Positions 45,523 through 54,965 of a stretch of 64,000 nucleotides of DNA are shown here, piece by piece. Under the pieces are notes generated by a model. It was not told the origin of the DNA. It saw only the letters and a list, made by a program, of their open reading frames with translations, and searched no databases. The number at the start of each line of letters is the position of its first letter. Positions within the stretch are counted from its first letter, which is position 1. Source of the stretch: Marinobacter denitrificans (GTDB lineage Bacteria; Pseudomonadota; Gammaproteobacteria; Pseudomonadales; Oleiphilaceae); the NCBI RefSeq assembly GCF_008795955.1, contig NZ_VMHN01000005.1, positions 1-64,000 of the forward strand, in the 5' to 3' direction. Position numbers and translations under genes: made by a program.

Positions 45523-48108
45523 ATGAAAGGAGTTGACCATCAGAATGTGTTACGCACACATGAGGCGGAGTTCCGGACGCTGGTCGAAACCATGCCGCAA
45601 ATTGTCTGGGTCACCCTCCCCGATGGGCGCCACATCGACTTCAATCAACACTGGCTGGATTTTACCGGGCTGACACTTGAAGAGAGCCTCGGACACGGCT
45701 GGAACCCGCCTTTCCACCCGGAAGACCGAGAGCTTGCTGCAGAACGCTGGCGGCAAGCGATCAACAGTGGCGAACCCTATGAGATCGAGTACCGGCTACG
45801 TCGGTGGGACGGGGTTTATCACTGGATGCTCGGCAGGGCACTGCCCATGCGCGATGCTGAGGGCAACATCATCAAGTGGTTTGGCACCTGCACGGACATT
45901 GACGATCTCAAGCGAACCCAGGAGCGCCTGGATGAGGCCCAGCGCATCGGGAAGATCGGGGATTGGGAATACAATCTCGTCACAGAAGAGACCACCTGGT
46001 CACCGGAGGTCTACAGGATATTCGGAAGAGACATCCGGCTCGGCCCACCCCGAACCTTCCATGACAGCGCGGCTCTCTATGATGCTGAAAGTGCCGTTCT
46101 TCTGGAAGAAATGATCAGCCTGGGAATCGCCTCGGGCGAAGCTCAACAATTTGACCTTCGAACAAAGGGGGTCGACGGCAAACAGTCTTATGTCCAGATC
46201 GTTGCGGTCCCAAGGAAAGATGGTCATGGTCAGGTGGCAGGTCTTTTTGGCACCGTTCAGGACATTTCCGAACGCAAACATGCAGAACTGGCGCTGCACG
46301 ACAGGGCCCAGCAACAACTGCTCGTCGCAGCGCTTGGACGGTTTGCACTGTCCGCCGCGAGTCTTGACGATGTGTATGCCGAAGCTGCGTCAACCATCAC
46401 GAAAGGGCTGAATGTGGAGTTCAGCAACGTCCTGCTGCTGAACGGGCTTCAAAACCCCCTGGTTCTGAAGGCCGGTATCGGATGGGGGCCAGGATGGGTC
46501 GGGCGCCAGGTGGACGACCCAATGGAGCAGACACAAACTCATCGGGTTCTTGCCTCCCGAGAACCGGTCATCATTCATGATTTCGGTAACGATTCGCGAT
46601 TCACTCCCTCCGAACTCCTCTCCTCCCATGGTGTGGTCAGCGGCGTCGAGGTGCTGGTTGGGGGAACTGAAAGGCCGGTTGGTGTTCTGGGCGCTTACGC
46701 CAGTACGCCCCGTAAATTCTCAACCGATGATGTCGGTTTTCTGCAAGGGGTTGCCAATATTCTTGGTGCTGCAGCCGAACGCCAACGGGCCAATGCCCAG
46801 CTTAGCCACATGGCTCTTCATGATCCGCTCACAGACTTGCCAAACCGTCTGCTCTTAATCGATCGGCTCAATATAGCCCTGTCGCATGCGCAGCGGCATG
46901 ATCAGCAGGTTGCGCTCCTTTTCCTGGACCTCGACCGGTTCAAGCATGTGAATGACGTATTCGGGCATGCCCTGGGCGACCATGTTCTTCATGAGGTGGC
47001 GAAGCGCCTCTCCCACTGCGTCCGCTCAGAGGATACGGTAAGCCGACAAGGCGGCGACGAGTTTATTGTGGCCCTGACGGGCATTGACGAAGAAAAGGAT
47101 GCCGCCCTTATCGCTGAGAAGGTTCTCGCTGCCATTACCTCCCCCTTTGTTCTGGAAGGGACCGAAATTATCCTGGGCATCAGTATCGGGATTGCGTGTT
47201 TCCCCCGCGATGGCGAGGACGCAGAAGCGTTGCTGCGTAATGCAGATGCGGCAATGTACGTTGCCAAGGACCTGGGGCGTAACGGTTACCAGTTTTACGC
47301 GCCTGAAATGAACATGCGAGGGCTCGATCGTTTAACCCTGGAAAGCGACCTGCATCGTGCCATCGAACGTGATGAGCTGTTTCTGATGTATCAGCCCCAA
47401 CTTGACCTCAACACCGGAGAGGTTGTCGGCCTGGAAGCGTTGGTTCGATGGCAGCATCCATCCCGGGGGCTGATATCCCCCGCCCAGTTTATCCCTATTG
47501 CGGAGATCTGTGGCCTGATCACCCCGGTGGGGGACTGGGTGCTGGAGTCCGCCTGCAACCAGCATGTTCGCTGGGTCTCTCAGGGTTTGATAAAAGGGAC
47601 TATGGCGGTCAACATCTCGGCCCATCAATTCCGCCAGGCTGACTTCTGTGATCGGGTAAACGATGTGCTTTTACGTACAGGACTTAAGCCTGATCTACTG
47701 GAACTGGAGGTCACGGAAAGCGTGGTGATGCATGGCATTGACCAGGTTCTGCACAAGCTCAACATACTTCGTGAATTGGGTGTCACGCTTGCCATAGACG
47801 ACTTCGGAACCGGCTATTCAAGCCTGAGTTACCTGAAGCAGTTCCCGCTCCATCGGTTAAAAGTCGATCAGTCATTCACCTGGGGGCTACCCGCTGATCT
47901 GGAAAGCAGCGCAATTGCCGAAGCGATCATCCAGATGGGGCACAGTCTGGGACTGGACGTATTGGCTGAGGGAATCGAGACCATGGCGCAGGTAACGAAT
48001 CTACAATCCCTGGGGTGCGACGCCGGGCAAGGTTTTCTGTACGCCAAGCCGCTTTCGGCCGAGGAGTGCGGGGAATATCTTCTTGAGGCCGAAAGCAACA
48101 GGAGCTGA
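45523..48108 (+). CDS. PAS-PAS-GAF-GGDEF-EAL cyclic-di-GMP signalling protein
   Basis: A protein of about 861 residues. In order: two PAS domains (about 10-125 and 135-250), a GAF domain (about 270-415), a GGDEF domain (about 430-590) and an EAL domain (about 610-855). The cyclase motif GGDEF is intact at 510-514 and preceded by an RSED product-inhibition site. The phosphodiesterase motif is intact as EAL near 638-640, with DDFGTGYSSLSYL later. It could both make and break c-di-GMP under control of a redox or ligand signal. No membrane segments. The frame opens at GTG 45514; the ATG at 45523 has GGTGGAGG upstream. Confidence 0.92.
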   Translation: MKGVDHQNVLRTHEAEFRTLVETMPQIVWVTLPDGRHIDFNQHWLDFTGLTLEESLGHGWNPPFHPEDRELAAERWRQAINSGEPYEIEYRLRRWDGVYHWMLGRALPMRDAEGNIIKWFGTCTDIDDLKRTQERLDEAQRIGKIGDWEYNLVTEETTWSPEVYRIFGRDIRLGPPRTFHDSAALYDAESAVLLEEMISLGIASGEAQQFDLRTKGVDGKQSYVQIVAVPRKDGHGQVAGLFGTVQDISERKHAELALHDRAQQQLLVAALGRFALSAASLDDVYAEAASTITKGLNVEFSNVLLLNGLQNPLVLKAGIGWGPGWVGRQVDDPMEQTQTHRVLASREPVIIHDFGNDSRFTPSELLSSHGVVSGVEVLVGGTERPVGVLGAYASTPRKFSTDDVGFLQGVANILGAAAERQRANAQLSHMALHDPLTDLPNRLLLIDRLNIALSHAQRHDQQVALLFLDLDRFKHVNDVFGHALGDHVLHEVAKRLSHCVRSEDTVSRQGGDEFIVALTGIDEEKDAALIAEKVLAAITSPFVLEGTEIILGISIGIACFPRDGEDAEALLRNADAAMYVAKDLGRNGYQFYAPEMNMRGLDRLTLESDLHRAIERDELFLMYQPQLDLNTGEVVGLEALVRWQHPSRGLISPAQFIPIAEICGLITPVGDWVLESACNQHVRWVSQGLIKGTMAVNISAHQFRQADFCDRVNDVLLRTGLKPDLLELEVTESVVMHGIDQVLHKLNILRELGVTLAIDDFGTGYSSLSYLKQFPLHRLKVDQSFTWGLPADLESSAIAEAIIQMGHSLGLDVLAEGIETMAQVTNLQSLGCDAGQGFLYAKPLSAEECGEYLLEAESNRS

Positions 48109-48110
48109 CC

Positions 48111-48872
48111 TTGCCCGTTGCCATTACCGACCAACTGAACCGCGGGTGGGGACTGCTACGCTCCCTGTTCATCTATCGACGCCCCGGGCGCCAGAAGTCT
48201 CTACGCCGTCTCTACCGTGAATTTATCCGGCCCGGGGATCTGGTATTCGACATCGGCGCTCATCTTGGGGACCGCAGCTCCGCGTTTGCCGCGCTGGGAG
48301 CGCGGGTGGTGGCGTTGGAACCGCAGCCACAGTTGCTGAGTTGGCTTCGGCGGCTCACGCGGCATCAACCCGAAGTGGTGTGCCTGCCACTGGCCGTGGG
48401 GCGGGCCCCGGGTAACGCCGAACTGGCACTGAGCTTGCGCAATCCTACCGTGGCCTCACTGGACAGCCGTTGGCGTGAACACCTGTGTACAACAACTGCC
48501 GGTTTCCGGCACGTGCGCTGGGAGGACTCGGTTACCGTCACCGTCACCACCCTGGACGAGCTGATACGAGAATATGGCCGCCCCAGCTTTTGCAAAATTG
48601 ACGTGGAAGGTTTTGAGGCGGAGGTGTTGGCGGGGCTGAACCAGCCGCTGCCGGCCCTGTCTTTTGAATTCGTGAACGGCGTGCTGGATCAGGTGCCGCC
48701 CTGCCTTGAGGAGCTTGAGCGACTGGGGCGGTACGAGTTCAATGTTATTGCTGGCGAGCGGCGCTGGTTTATCTGGTCTTCATGGCAGAAGCCGGACTCA
48801 CTCCGGCGTTGGATTGATGCGGGAGCTGACGAAATCGCCTCGGGGGATATTTATGCGCGGCTTCTCACATGA
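48111..48872 (+). CDS. FkbM-family methyltransferase
   Basis: A 253-residue SAM-dependent methyltransferase. SAM motif I is LVFDIGAHLGDRSSAFAALG near residues 41-60, followed by VVALEPQP, and the FkbM stretch FCKIDVEGFEAEVLAGL lies near 159-175. Members methylate sugars or small molecules. The start is TTG, with AACAGGAGCTGACC just before it and only two bases after the preceding stop codon, so it is probably co-translated with the GGDEF-EAL gene. The substrate is unknown. Confidence 0.87.
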   Translation: MPVAITDQLNRGWGLLRSLFIYRRPGRQKSLRRLYREFIRPGDLVFDIGAHLGDRSSAFAALGARVVALEPQPQLLSWLRRLTRHQPEVVCLPLAVGRAPGNAELALSLRNPTVASLDSRWREHLCTTTAGFRHVRWEDSVTVTVTTLDELIREYGRPSFCKIDVEGFEAEVLAGLNQPLPALSFEFVNGVLDQVPPCLEELERLGRYEFNVIAGERRWFIWSSWQKPDSLRRWIDAGADEIASGDIYARLLT

Positions 48873-48954
48873 ACACTCCTCTTGCGGACTACCCGAATAA
48901 ATCCGATGATGGATTCAGCACCGAAGCGAAAGGGACTGACGTGGAGGGAAGAGT

Positions 48955-49494
48955 ATGCCGCAGGTTCAGAAATACCCCGCAGGCTGGCGGGTACTGCATT
49001 GGGTAATTGCGCTGCTGGTTCTGACGCTGTTACCTGTTGGGCTCTGGATGGCTTCACGCGCGGAAGCGGACATCTGGGGAGCGCTGACAAATACCTTGTA
49101 CAGTGTGCACAAAGCAATCGGCTTCAGCGTGCTGTTGCTGATGATTCTTCGAATCGTGGTGAAAATCCGGTTAAAGGGCCCGCCATACCCGGCAGAGATG
49201 CCACGCACATTGCAGATTGCCGCCAAGAGCGTGCATCACCTCATGTATGTAATGCTGGTAATAACACCGTTGTTTGGCTGGGCCGGTGTGACGGCGTATC
49301 CGGCTCTGGCCATAGTGGGCGATTTCAAACTGCCCGCCATGCCTTTTGTACCTGAGGACGAAGAATTGGCTGGCACCCTGTTCTACATACACGGGTGGCT
49401 TGCCATAACGTTGAGTGTGCTGATTGCAGGCCATATCGCGGCAGCTTTACGCCATTTGTTGCGCAAAGACGGTATTTTTCAACGGATGGTTTGA
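48955..49494 (+). CDS. Cytochrome b561
   Basis: A 179-residue di-heme membrane protein with four hydrophobic segments. Histidines for heme ligation are seen in LHWVIALLVL near residue 12, VHKAIGFSVLLLMILR near 48, and in the third and fourth segments (VHHLMYVMLV, IHGWLAITLSVLIAGHIAAALRH). Such proteins pass electrons between quinone and periplasmic acceptors. An AGTGGAGGGAAG ribosome-binding region precedes the ATG. It is convergent with the tusA-like gene. Confidence 0.93.
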   Translation: MPQVQKYPAGWRVLHWVIALLVLTLLPVGLWMASRAEADIWGALTNTLYSVHKAIGFSVLLLMILRIVVKIRLKGPPYPAEMPRTLQIAAKSVHHLMYVMLVITPLFGWAGVTAYPALAIVGDFKLPAMPFVPEDEELAGTLFYIHGWLAITLSVLIAGHIAAALRHLLRKDGIFQRMV

Positions 49495-49502
49495 AAAGGC
49501 AA

Positions 49503-49772
49503 CTACGCCAGACGGATCCTGTACCGGAGGACGCCAGCGTCTTCTTCGCGGACCCATTCAATCCTGTGGCCGGTCAACTCACACAGTACCTGCAAGTCCC
49601 GGCGGCCACTGGGGTCATCGGCCAGGAAGTCGACCTGCGTGCCGCTGGGTAAATGTTGAGTGCGTTTTTTGAAACGCAAAATGGGAAGCGGGCACACCAG
49701 GCCGACAGCGTCGACCAGATGTACCTCCTGATGTGCTTCTGATTGATCATCAGTCAAGCCGCACGCTCTCAC
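49503..49772 (-). CDS. TusA-like sulfurtransferase linked to formate dehydrogenase
   Basis: An 89-residue protein of the TusA/SirA fold. The conserved Cys27 lies in GLVCPLPILRFKK (CPxP motif), the site that carries a persulfide. It is the last gene of the formate dehydrogenase operon and overlaps the 41-residue gene before it by about 23 bases. Formate dehydrogenase needs sulfuration of its molybdenum cofactor, a step handled by FdhD. A TusA-like protein at one end of the island and FdhD at the other suggests a sulfur relay, though this is inference. The start is GTG. Confidence 0.85.
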   Translation of the reverse strand: MRACGLTDDQSEAHQEVHLVDAVGLVCPLPILRFKKRTQHLPSGTQVDFLADDPSGRRDLQVLCELTGHRIEWVREEDAGVLRYRIRLA

Positions 49773-49875
49773 TGCTGTATTGCTCCGCTGAAGACCACCC
49801 GAACTGCTCCAGAACGACCGGAGCGAGTGCGGCGATCACCAGGGCGGCGACAAATCCCAGAATCATGACTTTCAC
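49750..49875 (-). CDS. Small single-pass membrane protein in the formate dehydrogenase operon
   Basis: A 41-residue peptide starting at GTG, with one membrane segment at about residues 3-22 (MILGFVAALVIAALAPVVL) and a short acidic, serine-rich tail. The start overlaps the stop codon of the cytochrome b subunit gene as GTGA, giving translational coupling, and GGGAGA lies upstream. The reading frame continues open upstream but only inside the previous gene. It may be a small accessory subunit of the membrane anchor. I know no family for it. Confidence 0.65.
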   Translation of the reverse strand: MKVMILGFVAALVIAALAPVVLEQFGWSSAEQYSSESVRLD

Positions 49876-51044
49876 GGTGATTCTCCCTTGCCTTGTTTGG
49901 CCTGACGCTCTTCCACCCACAGATCGTGGTGTTGGCGAGCCCACGCCAGGTCAACATGACCGTCACCCATGGCATCGTACGCGCCTTCCATACCAACCGT
50001 ACCGATATATATGTGTGCGATGATGGCCAGCATCATCAGGAACGCCACAATCGAGTGCCAGATGTTGGATAACTGCATCTCTTCATGAGGTGCCAGGGCT
50101 GTCGGGAAATCGGTTCCCAGGACGCTGTTGATGACTTCAAAGGTTGAGGCAAACATCGGCATTTCAAACGGAAACAGCAGCGACAGGCCCGACAGGGAGA
50201 CTGAAAAGCCCAGTATCATTACAGTCCAGAAGATAATTTTCTGGCCGGCATTAAACTTCTTTGCCGAAGGGTGGGAATTGGTAAAGATACCTCCGCCCGC
50301 CTTGAGCCAATGCCAGTCCAGCTTGTTGGGGATGTTGTGTGCCACCCACATAACGAACGTCATCACCAGGCCCAGCATAAAGGCCCAGGCGATGTTGTTG
50401 TGAAGCCACTTCGAGCCGATAGCCAGAGGGGAAAAGGCTTCCTGTCCTATAACAGGAATCAGGAAACTGCGCCCCATGAGGGTGAGCAGCCCCGTCAGGG
50501 CCAACGCAATGAACGAGCCGGCCAACAGCCAGTGGCCAAATCGTTCGATGGCCTTGAAGCGTTCAATCTTGGTGCCTGAAGGGCCGCCGTCGATCTTGAT
50601 TCTGCCGCGAACAAAGTAGAACACCACCAGCAGCAACAGGAAGGCCAGGATTGCACCACCGCCATAGGTGATGACCGGCCCTCTCCGTAACTCATACCAG
50701 GGCATGCCTCCGTCCTGAATGAGGACGTCGACTGCAGGCCCCCGAACCTGGGTGCTGGTTTCAATCTCGTTGTAACGAACGCCTCGCCAGATCTCGGGCT
50801 GAGAACGTCCTCCGAGGGTGCCCAGTTGCTCATTGATCGGCGCCGCGCGGGCAGGATCACCCAGGTTTTCTGACCGGAAGGACTCGTCAACTTTCAACTG
50901 CTCCTGACGAGCCATGATGTCTTCCAGGGTCTGAGCCCCCCCGGTACTTGTCCGATCAACCTCGGGGGCTTCTTGTGCCCAACCCGGGTTGGTAAACAGT
51001 GTCGCCAGTACAAGAACCGCGGCACCGATTATTTTAACGTTCAT
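49872..51044 (-). CDS. Formate dehydrogenase cytochrome b subunit (gamma)
   Basis: A protein of about 390 residues. A signal peptide (cleavage near GWAQ-EAPE) is followed by a periplasmic segment of about 100 residues, then a membrane part with four to five segments carrying heme histidines (ERFGHWLLAGSF, WLHNNIAWAF, NIWHSIVAFLMMLAIIAHIYIG). It anchors the enzyme and passes electrons to quinone. The frame extends to 51080, but the ATG at 51044 has GGAGCG upstream and begins the signal peptide. The N-terminal extension is longer than in E. coli FdnI and is seen in FdhC of other proteobacteria. Confidence 0.92.
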   Translation of the reverse strand: MNVKIIGAAVLVLATLFTNPGWAQEAPEVDRTSTGGAQTLEDIMARQEQLKVDESFRSENLGDPARAAPINEQLGTLGGRSQPEIWRGVRYNEIETSTQVRGPAVDVLIQDGGMPWYELRRGPVITYGGGAILAFLLLLVVFYFVRGRIKIDGGPSGTKIERFKAIERFGHWLLAGSFIALALTGLLTLMGRSFLIPVIGQEAFSPLAIGSKWLHNNIAWAFMLGLVMTFVMWVAHNIPNKLDWHWLKAGGGIFTNSHPSAKKFNAGQKIIFWTVMILGFSVSLSGLSLLFPFEMPMFASTFEVINSVLGTDFPTALAPHEEMQLSNIWHSIVAFLMMLAIIAHIYIGTVGMEGAYDAMGDGHVDLAWARQHHDLWVEERQAKQGKGESP

Positions 51045-51129
51045 GAGAGCGCTCCAGCGGAATGAACAAAAAGAATCCATTGCCTCAATGAATTCCGGGG
51101 CGCAGAGGCCCCGGATTCATCAGGTGGGC

Positions 51130-51738
51130 TCAAGCGCCCTTCTTCTCATAGGCTGTGCCCCATCCCCAGGCGCCTGAACCGAAACCGCGGTTCACCACAC
51201 GCTGGCGATAGATGTCTGCCACGTCGTTGCCATCACCGGCCAACAACGCTTTGGTCGAGCACATTTCCGCACAGATCGGCAGCTTGCCCTCCGCAATACG
51301 GTTGCGACCGTACTTGTTGAATTCGGCTGTCGAATTGTCTTCCTCAGGACCACCTGCACAGAACGTACATTTGTCCATCTTGCCACGGCTGCCAAAGTTA
51401 CCCGCTTGCGGGAACTGCGGCGCGCCAAAGGGGCAAGCGTAAAAACAATACCCACAACCAATACACAGGTCCTTGGAGTGCAACACGATTCCGTCTTCGG
51501 TCTGGTAGAAGCAATCCGTCGGACAGACGGCCATACAAGGCGCGTCTGAACAGTGCATGCAAGCTACCGAGATCGAGCGCTCGCCAGGTTTGCCATCTTC
51601 GATGGTTACCACGCGGCGACGGTTGATGCCCCAGGGAACTTCATGCTCATTCTTACAGGCCGTAACGCAGGCATTGCATTCGATGCAGCGTTCGGCATCG
51701 CAAAGGAATTTTGCGCGTGCTTGTCCTTCAAGTGCCAT
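51130..51738 (-). CDS. Formate dehydrogenase iron-sulfur subunit (beta)
   Basis: A protein of about 202 residues carrying four 4Fe-4S cluster motifs: CIECNACVTAC, CMHCSDAPCMAVCP, CIGCGYCFYACP, and later CTFC with CAEMCSTKAL. It passes electrons from the catalytic subunit to the cytochrome. Unlike E. coli FdnH it has no C-terminal membrane anchor. The frame opens at GTG 51747; the ATG at 51738 with AAGAGG upstream is preferred. It lies 18 bases after the catalytic subunit gene. Confidence 0.94.
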   Translation of the reverse strand: MALEGQARAKFLCDAERCIECNACVTACKNEHEVPWGINRRRVVTIEDGKPGERSISVACMHCSDAPCMAVCPTDCFYQTEDGIVLHSKDLCIGCGYCFYACPFGAPQFPQAGNFGSRGKMDKCTFCAGGPEEDNSTAEFNKYGRNRIAEGKLPICAEMCSTKALLAGDGNDVADIYRQRVVNRGFGSGAWGWGTAYEKKGA

Positions 51739-51756
51739 TTTGTACACCTCTTATTG

Positions 51757-54642
51757 TTATGCCGGCGTAATCGCACACAGGGTGCATTTTGTCTCTTGCA
51801 TCTGCGTGACCGAGTCATACCCGTATGTCTGAACCGTATTAGTGGATTCCCCCAGAACATAGGGGTCGGCACCCTTGGGATACTTGTCCCTTAAATCCTT
51901 ACCTTCCAGGTGTCCACCGAAGTGGAAGGGCATAAAGGCTACGCCTTCGCCGACACGTTCTGTGATCATCGCCTTCACCTTGATGCGTGCGCCTTCAGGG
52001 CCGGCGACCCAGACATCCTCCCCGTCACGGAGATTCAGGTTATTGGCATCGCGCGGATTCACCTCGATGAACATGTCCTGCTGCAGTTCTGCCAGCCAGG
52101 GGTTTGACCTGGTCTCGTCACCACCGCCCTCATACTCAACCAGTCGGCCGGAGGTCAGAATGATGGGGAAGTCCTTGCTGAAATCCTTCTTCTGAATGGA
52201 CTCGTACAGGGTCGGGACACGCCAGAAGTGCTTGTCTTCATAGGTCGGATAATCTTCCACCAGATCACGGCGATTGGTGTACAGGGGTTCGCGGTGAAGC
52301 GGCACGGGGTCCGGGAAGTTCCAGACGATAGCGCGGGCCTTGGCGTTACCAAAGGGTGCGCACTCGTGCTTGATCGCAACACGCTGGATACCGCCTGACA
52401 GATCGGTCTTCCAGTTGGTCTCGGGGCCCGCAACCGCGTCAATGCTGGCACGCTCTTCGTCCGTCAGGTCACCATCCCAGCCCAGGTCCATCAACATCTG
52501 CATGGTGAACTCGGGATACCCGTCCTTGATCTCGGAGTTTTTCGAGTAGACGCCTTCAGCAAGCAGGTTATCGCCGTCACGCTCGACACCAAATCGGGCA
52601 CGGAATGTCAGGCCGCCCTCGGAAACCGGCAGGGACATGTCGTACAGATTCGGAGTTCCCGGATGGTTCATCTCGGCGGTGCCCCAGCATGGCCACGGCA
52701 TACCGTAGATATCACCATCGCAGGGCCCTCCCGTCGCACGCAAGGTAGTCCTGTCGAAGTGGTGCTGGTTCGCCATGTGCTTTTTGAGGCGATCAGGCGA
52801 TTGTCCGGTGTAGCCGATTGTCCACATGCCGCGGTTGAACTCGAGCGTGATGTCCTCGATGACCGGCTCGTCGCCTTCAATGGCAATGTTGCGGAACATG
52901 CGATCGGTAAACCCGAACTTGTCCGCAAACAGCTTCATGATTTCGTGATCGACCTTCGAGTCAAACAGCGGCTCGATGACCTTTTCACGCCACTGGAGCG
53001 ACCGGTTGGAAGCGGTTACTGAGCCTGAGGTCTCGAACTGGGTTGTTGCTGGCAACAGGTAGGCACCGTCCTTGCGGTCGTGCAGCACCGCGGAGACGGT
53101 GGGGAAGGGGTCCACGACGACCAGCAGGTCCAGTTTTTCCATGGCCTCCTTCATTTCCAGCATACGGGTTTGCGAGTTGGGGGCGTGGCCCCAGAGAACC
53201 ATGGCCCGGGTGTTGTCGGGCTGGCCCAGGTTTTCCTTGGCTTCCAGAACACCATCAATCCAGCGGGAAACGGGAATGCCTTTCTCGTTCATCATCGCGC
53301 GGGACTTGCCATCTTTGTCCCAGGTCGCAAAGCGACCCTTGAGCCATTCCAGATCTTCGTCCCAGACACGGGCCCAGTGAGCCCAGGAGCCAGCGGCCAG
53401 GCCGTAGTAGCCGGGCAGGGTATCGGCAAGTACGCCCAGGTCTGTGGCACCCTGAACGTTATCGTGGCCACGGAAGATGTTGGTGCCGCCGCCGGGGACG
53501 CCCATGTTACCCAGCGCCAGCTGCAACACGCAGTAAGCACGGGTGTTGTTGTTACCGTTGGTGTGCTGTGTGCCACCCATACACCAGATCACGGTGCCCG
53601 GACGGTGATTGGCCAGGGTACGCGCGACGCGTTCGAGCTGTGCACCCGGCGTGCCGGTAACGCGTTCCACTTCCTCAGGGTTCCAGCGCTTCACCTCTTC
53701 ACGGATGTCGTCCATGCCGTACACTCGGGTGCGGATGAACTCCTGGTCTTCCCAGCCGTTCTCAAAGATGTGCCATAACAGGCCCCAGATCAGCGCGACG
53801 TCTGTGCCCGGCCGGAATCGCACATATTCATCAGCATGCGCCGCAGTTCGTGTGAAACGCGGGTCACAGACAATGAGCGGCGCGTTGTTCTGTTCCTTGG
53901 CTTTGAGGATGTGCAGCAGCGACACCGGGTGTGCTTCTGCGGGGTTACCCCCGATCAGGAAGATCGCTTTGGAATTGTGGATGTCGTTGTACGAGTTGGT
54001 CATCGCCCCATAGCCCCAGGTATTGGCTACGCCGGCGACCGTCGTTGAGTGACAGATCCGGGCCTGGTGATCGACGTTGTTGGTGCCCCAGTAGGCGGCA
54101 AATTTGCGGAACAGGTAGGCCTGTTCGTTGTTGAACTTTGCGCTTCCAAGCCAGTAGACCGAGTCAGGGCCGCTCTCATCGCGGATCTGCAACATCTTGT
54201 CGCCGATCTCGTTGATCGCCTGGTCCCAGGGAATCTTCTGCCATTGGCCATTGACCATCTTCATGGGGTATTTCAGGCGGCGTTCACCATGACCGTGCTC
54301 TCGCACCGAGGCGCCCTTGGCACAGTGGGCACCCATATTAAAGGGGCTGTCCCAGCCGGGCTCCTGGCCCGTCCATACGCCATTCTGAACTTCGGCTTCA
54401 ACCGTGCAGCCGACCGAACAGTGGGTACACACCGATTTCTTCCGAACGACTTCGCCCCCCTCCGTTGATGGGGTGGCTGCCTTGACGCGCGTGGACGGCA
54501 GCGATAAAGCTGCCAGGCCTCCCACTGCGACGCCAGAGGCCGTCAGGAATCCCCTGCGGTCCATAGTCGTTGCGGCGAGGGATGAAAGTAAAGATCCCGC
54601 ACGGGAGCCTTTCGCTACCCCGTTTGTTTTCTTCCTCAACAT
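51757..54642 (-). CDS. Formate dehydrogenase catalytic subunit (molybdenum/tungsten, Tat-exported)
   Basis: A 961-residue member of the DMSO-reductase family that oxidises formate to CO2. A twin-arginine signal (MDRRGFLTASG near 27-37) directs folded export. The 4Fe-4S cysteines are Cys72, Cys75, Cys79 and Cys107. The metal ligand is Cys197 followed by His198 (QARICHS), so this is the cysteine form, with no selenocysteine codon at that position. Pterin-binding stretches lie throughout and the molydopterin-binding domain is at the C-terminus. GAGAGAGG precedes the ATG. It is expressed with chaperones upstream and redox subunits downstream. Confidence 0.96.
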   Translation of the reverse strand: MLRKKTNGVAKGSRAGSLLSSLAATTMDRRGFLTASGVAVGGLAALSLPSTRVKAATPSTEGGEVVRKKSVCTHCSVGCTVEAEVQNGVWTGQEPGWDSPFNMGAHCAKGASVREHGHGERRLKYPMKMVNGQWQKIPWDQAINEIGDKMLQIRDESGPDSVYWLGSAKFNNEQAYLFRKFAAYWGTNNVDHQARICHSTTVAGVANTWGYGAMTNSYNDIHNSKAIFLIGGNPAEAHPVSLLHILKAKEQNNAPLIVCDPRFTRTAAHADEYVRFRPGTDVALIWGLLWHIFENGWEDQEFIRTRVYGMDDIREEVKRWNPEEVERVTGTPGAQLERVARTLANHRPGTVIWCMGGTQHTNGNNNTRAYCVLQLALGNMGVPGGGTNIFRGHDNVQGATDLGVLADTLPGYYGLAAGSWAHWARVWDEDLEWLKGRFATWDKDGKSRAMMNEKGIPVSRWIDGVLEAKENLGQPDNTRAMVLWGHAPNSQTRMLEMKEAMEKLDLLVVVDPFPTVSAVLHDRKDGAYLLPATTQFETSGSVTASNRSLQWREKVIEPLFDSKVDHEIMKLFADKFGFTDRMFRNIAIEGDEPVIEDITLEFNRGMWTIGYTGQSPDRLKKHMANQHHFDRTTLRATGGPCDGDIYGMPWPCWGTAEMNHPGTPNLYDMSLPVSEGGLTFRARFGVERDGDNLLAEGVYSKNSEIKDGYPEFTMQMLMDLGWDGDLTDEERASIDAVAGPETNWKTDLSGGIQRVAIKHECAPFGNAKARAIVWNFPDPVPLHREPLYTNRRDLVEDYPTYEDKHFWRVPTLYESIQKKDFSKDFPIILTSGRLVEYEGGGDETRSNPWLAELQQDMFIEVNPRDANNLNLRDGEDVWVAGPEGARIKVKAMITERVGEGVAFMPFHFGGHLEGKDLRDKYPKGADPYVLGESTNTVQTYGYDSVTQMQETKCTLCAITPA

Positions 54643-54732
54643 GTCTCGTACCTCTCTCTTTTTGTTATTCTCGTTTTCCGGGAACTGCGGTCACTCAAGA
54701 GCCTTTCGCAACCTTGAATGACTCACGCTTCC

Positions 54733-54924
54733 TCAAAAGCGAGCCGATTCCAGATACTTTCGTGTGTGCTCAGTGTCACGTAGACCGCTGCTTTTAGGGG
54801 CGTCTGCAGAGACGACCTCGGCTGCGGCGTTCGGTGCTACTGCCACGGCAACGGCAGCCGGAACTGCTGTTGCTGCCATCCGCAAGAAGCGGCGACGGCT
54901 GTTATCACGCTGTTGGTTGTCCAT
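54733..54924 (-). CDS. Small twin-arginine-signal protein of the formate dehydrogenase operon
   Basis: A 63-residue protein consisting of a Tat signal (SRRRFLRMAATAVPAAVAVAV near residues 9-29) and a short tail ending in HTRKYLESARF. Such proteins are found next to formate dehydrogenase alpha genes and may be a small export partner or regulator. The start ATG has AGGTGT upstream. It is 90 bases before the catalytic subunit gene. Confidence 0.85.
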   Translation of the reverse strand: MDNQQRDNSRRRFLRMAATAVPAAVAVAVAPNAAAEVVSADAPKSSGLRDTEHTRKYLESARF

Positions 54925-54965
54925 AGGACACCTCCACCCGGGTTAAGGGATCCGGCAGATCCCGG

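Noticed and set aside
51757..54642. Selenocysteine in the formate dehydrogenase catalytic subunit
   Set aside because: The metal-ligand position reads as cysteine (Cys197) and the frame has no internal TGA.
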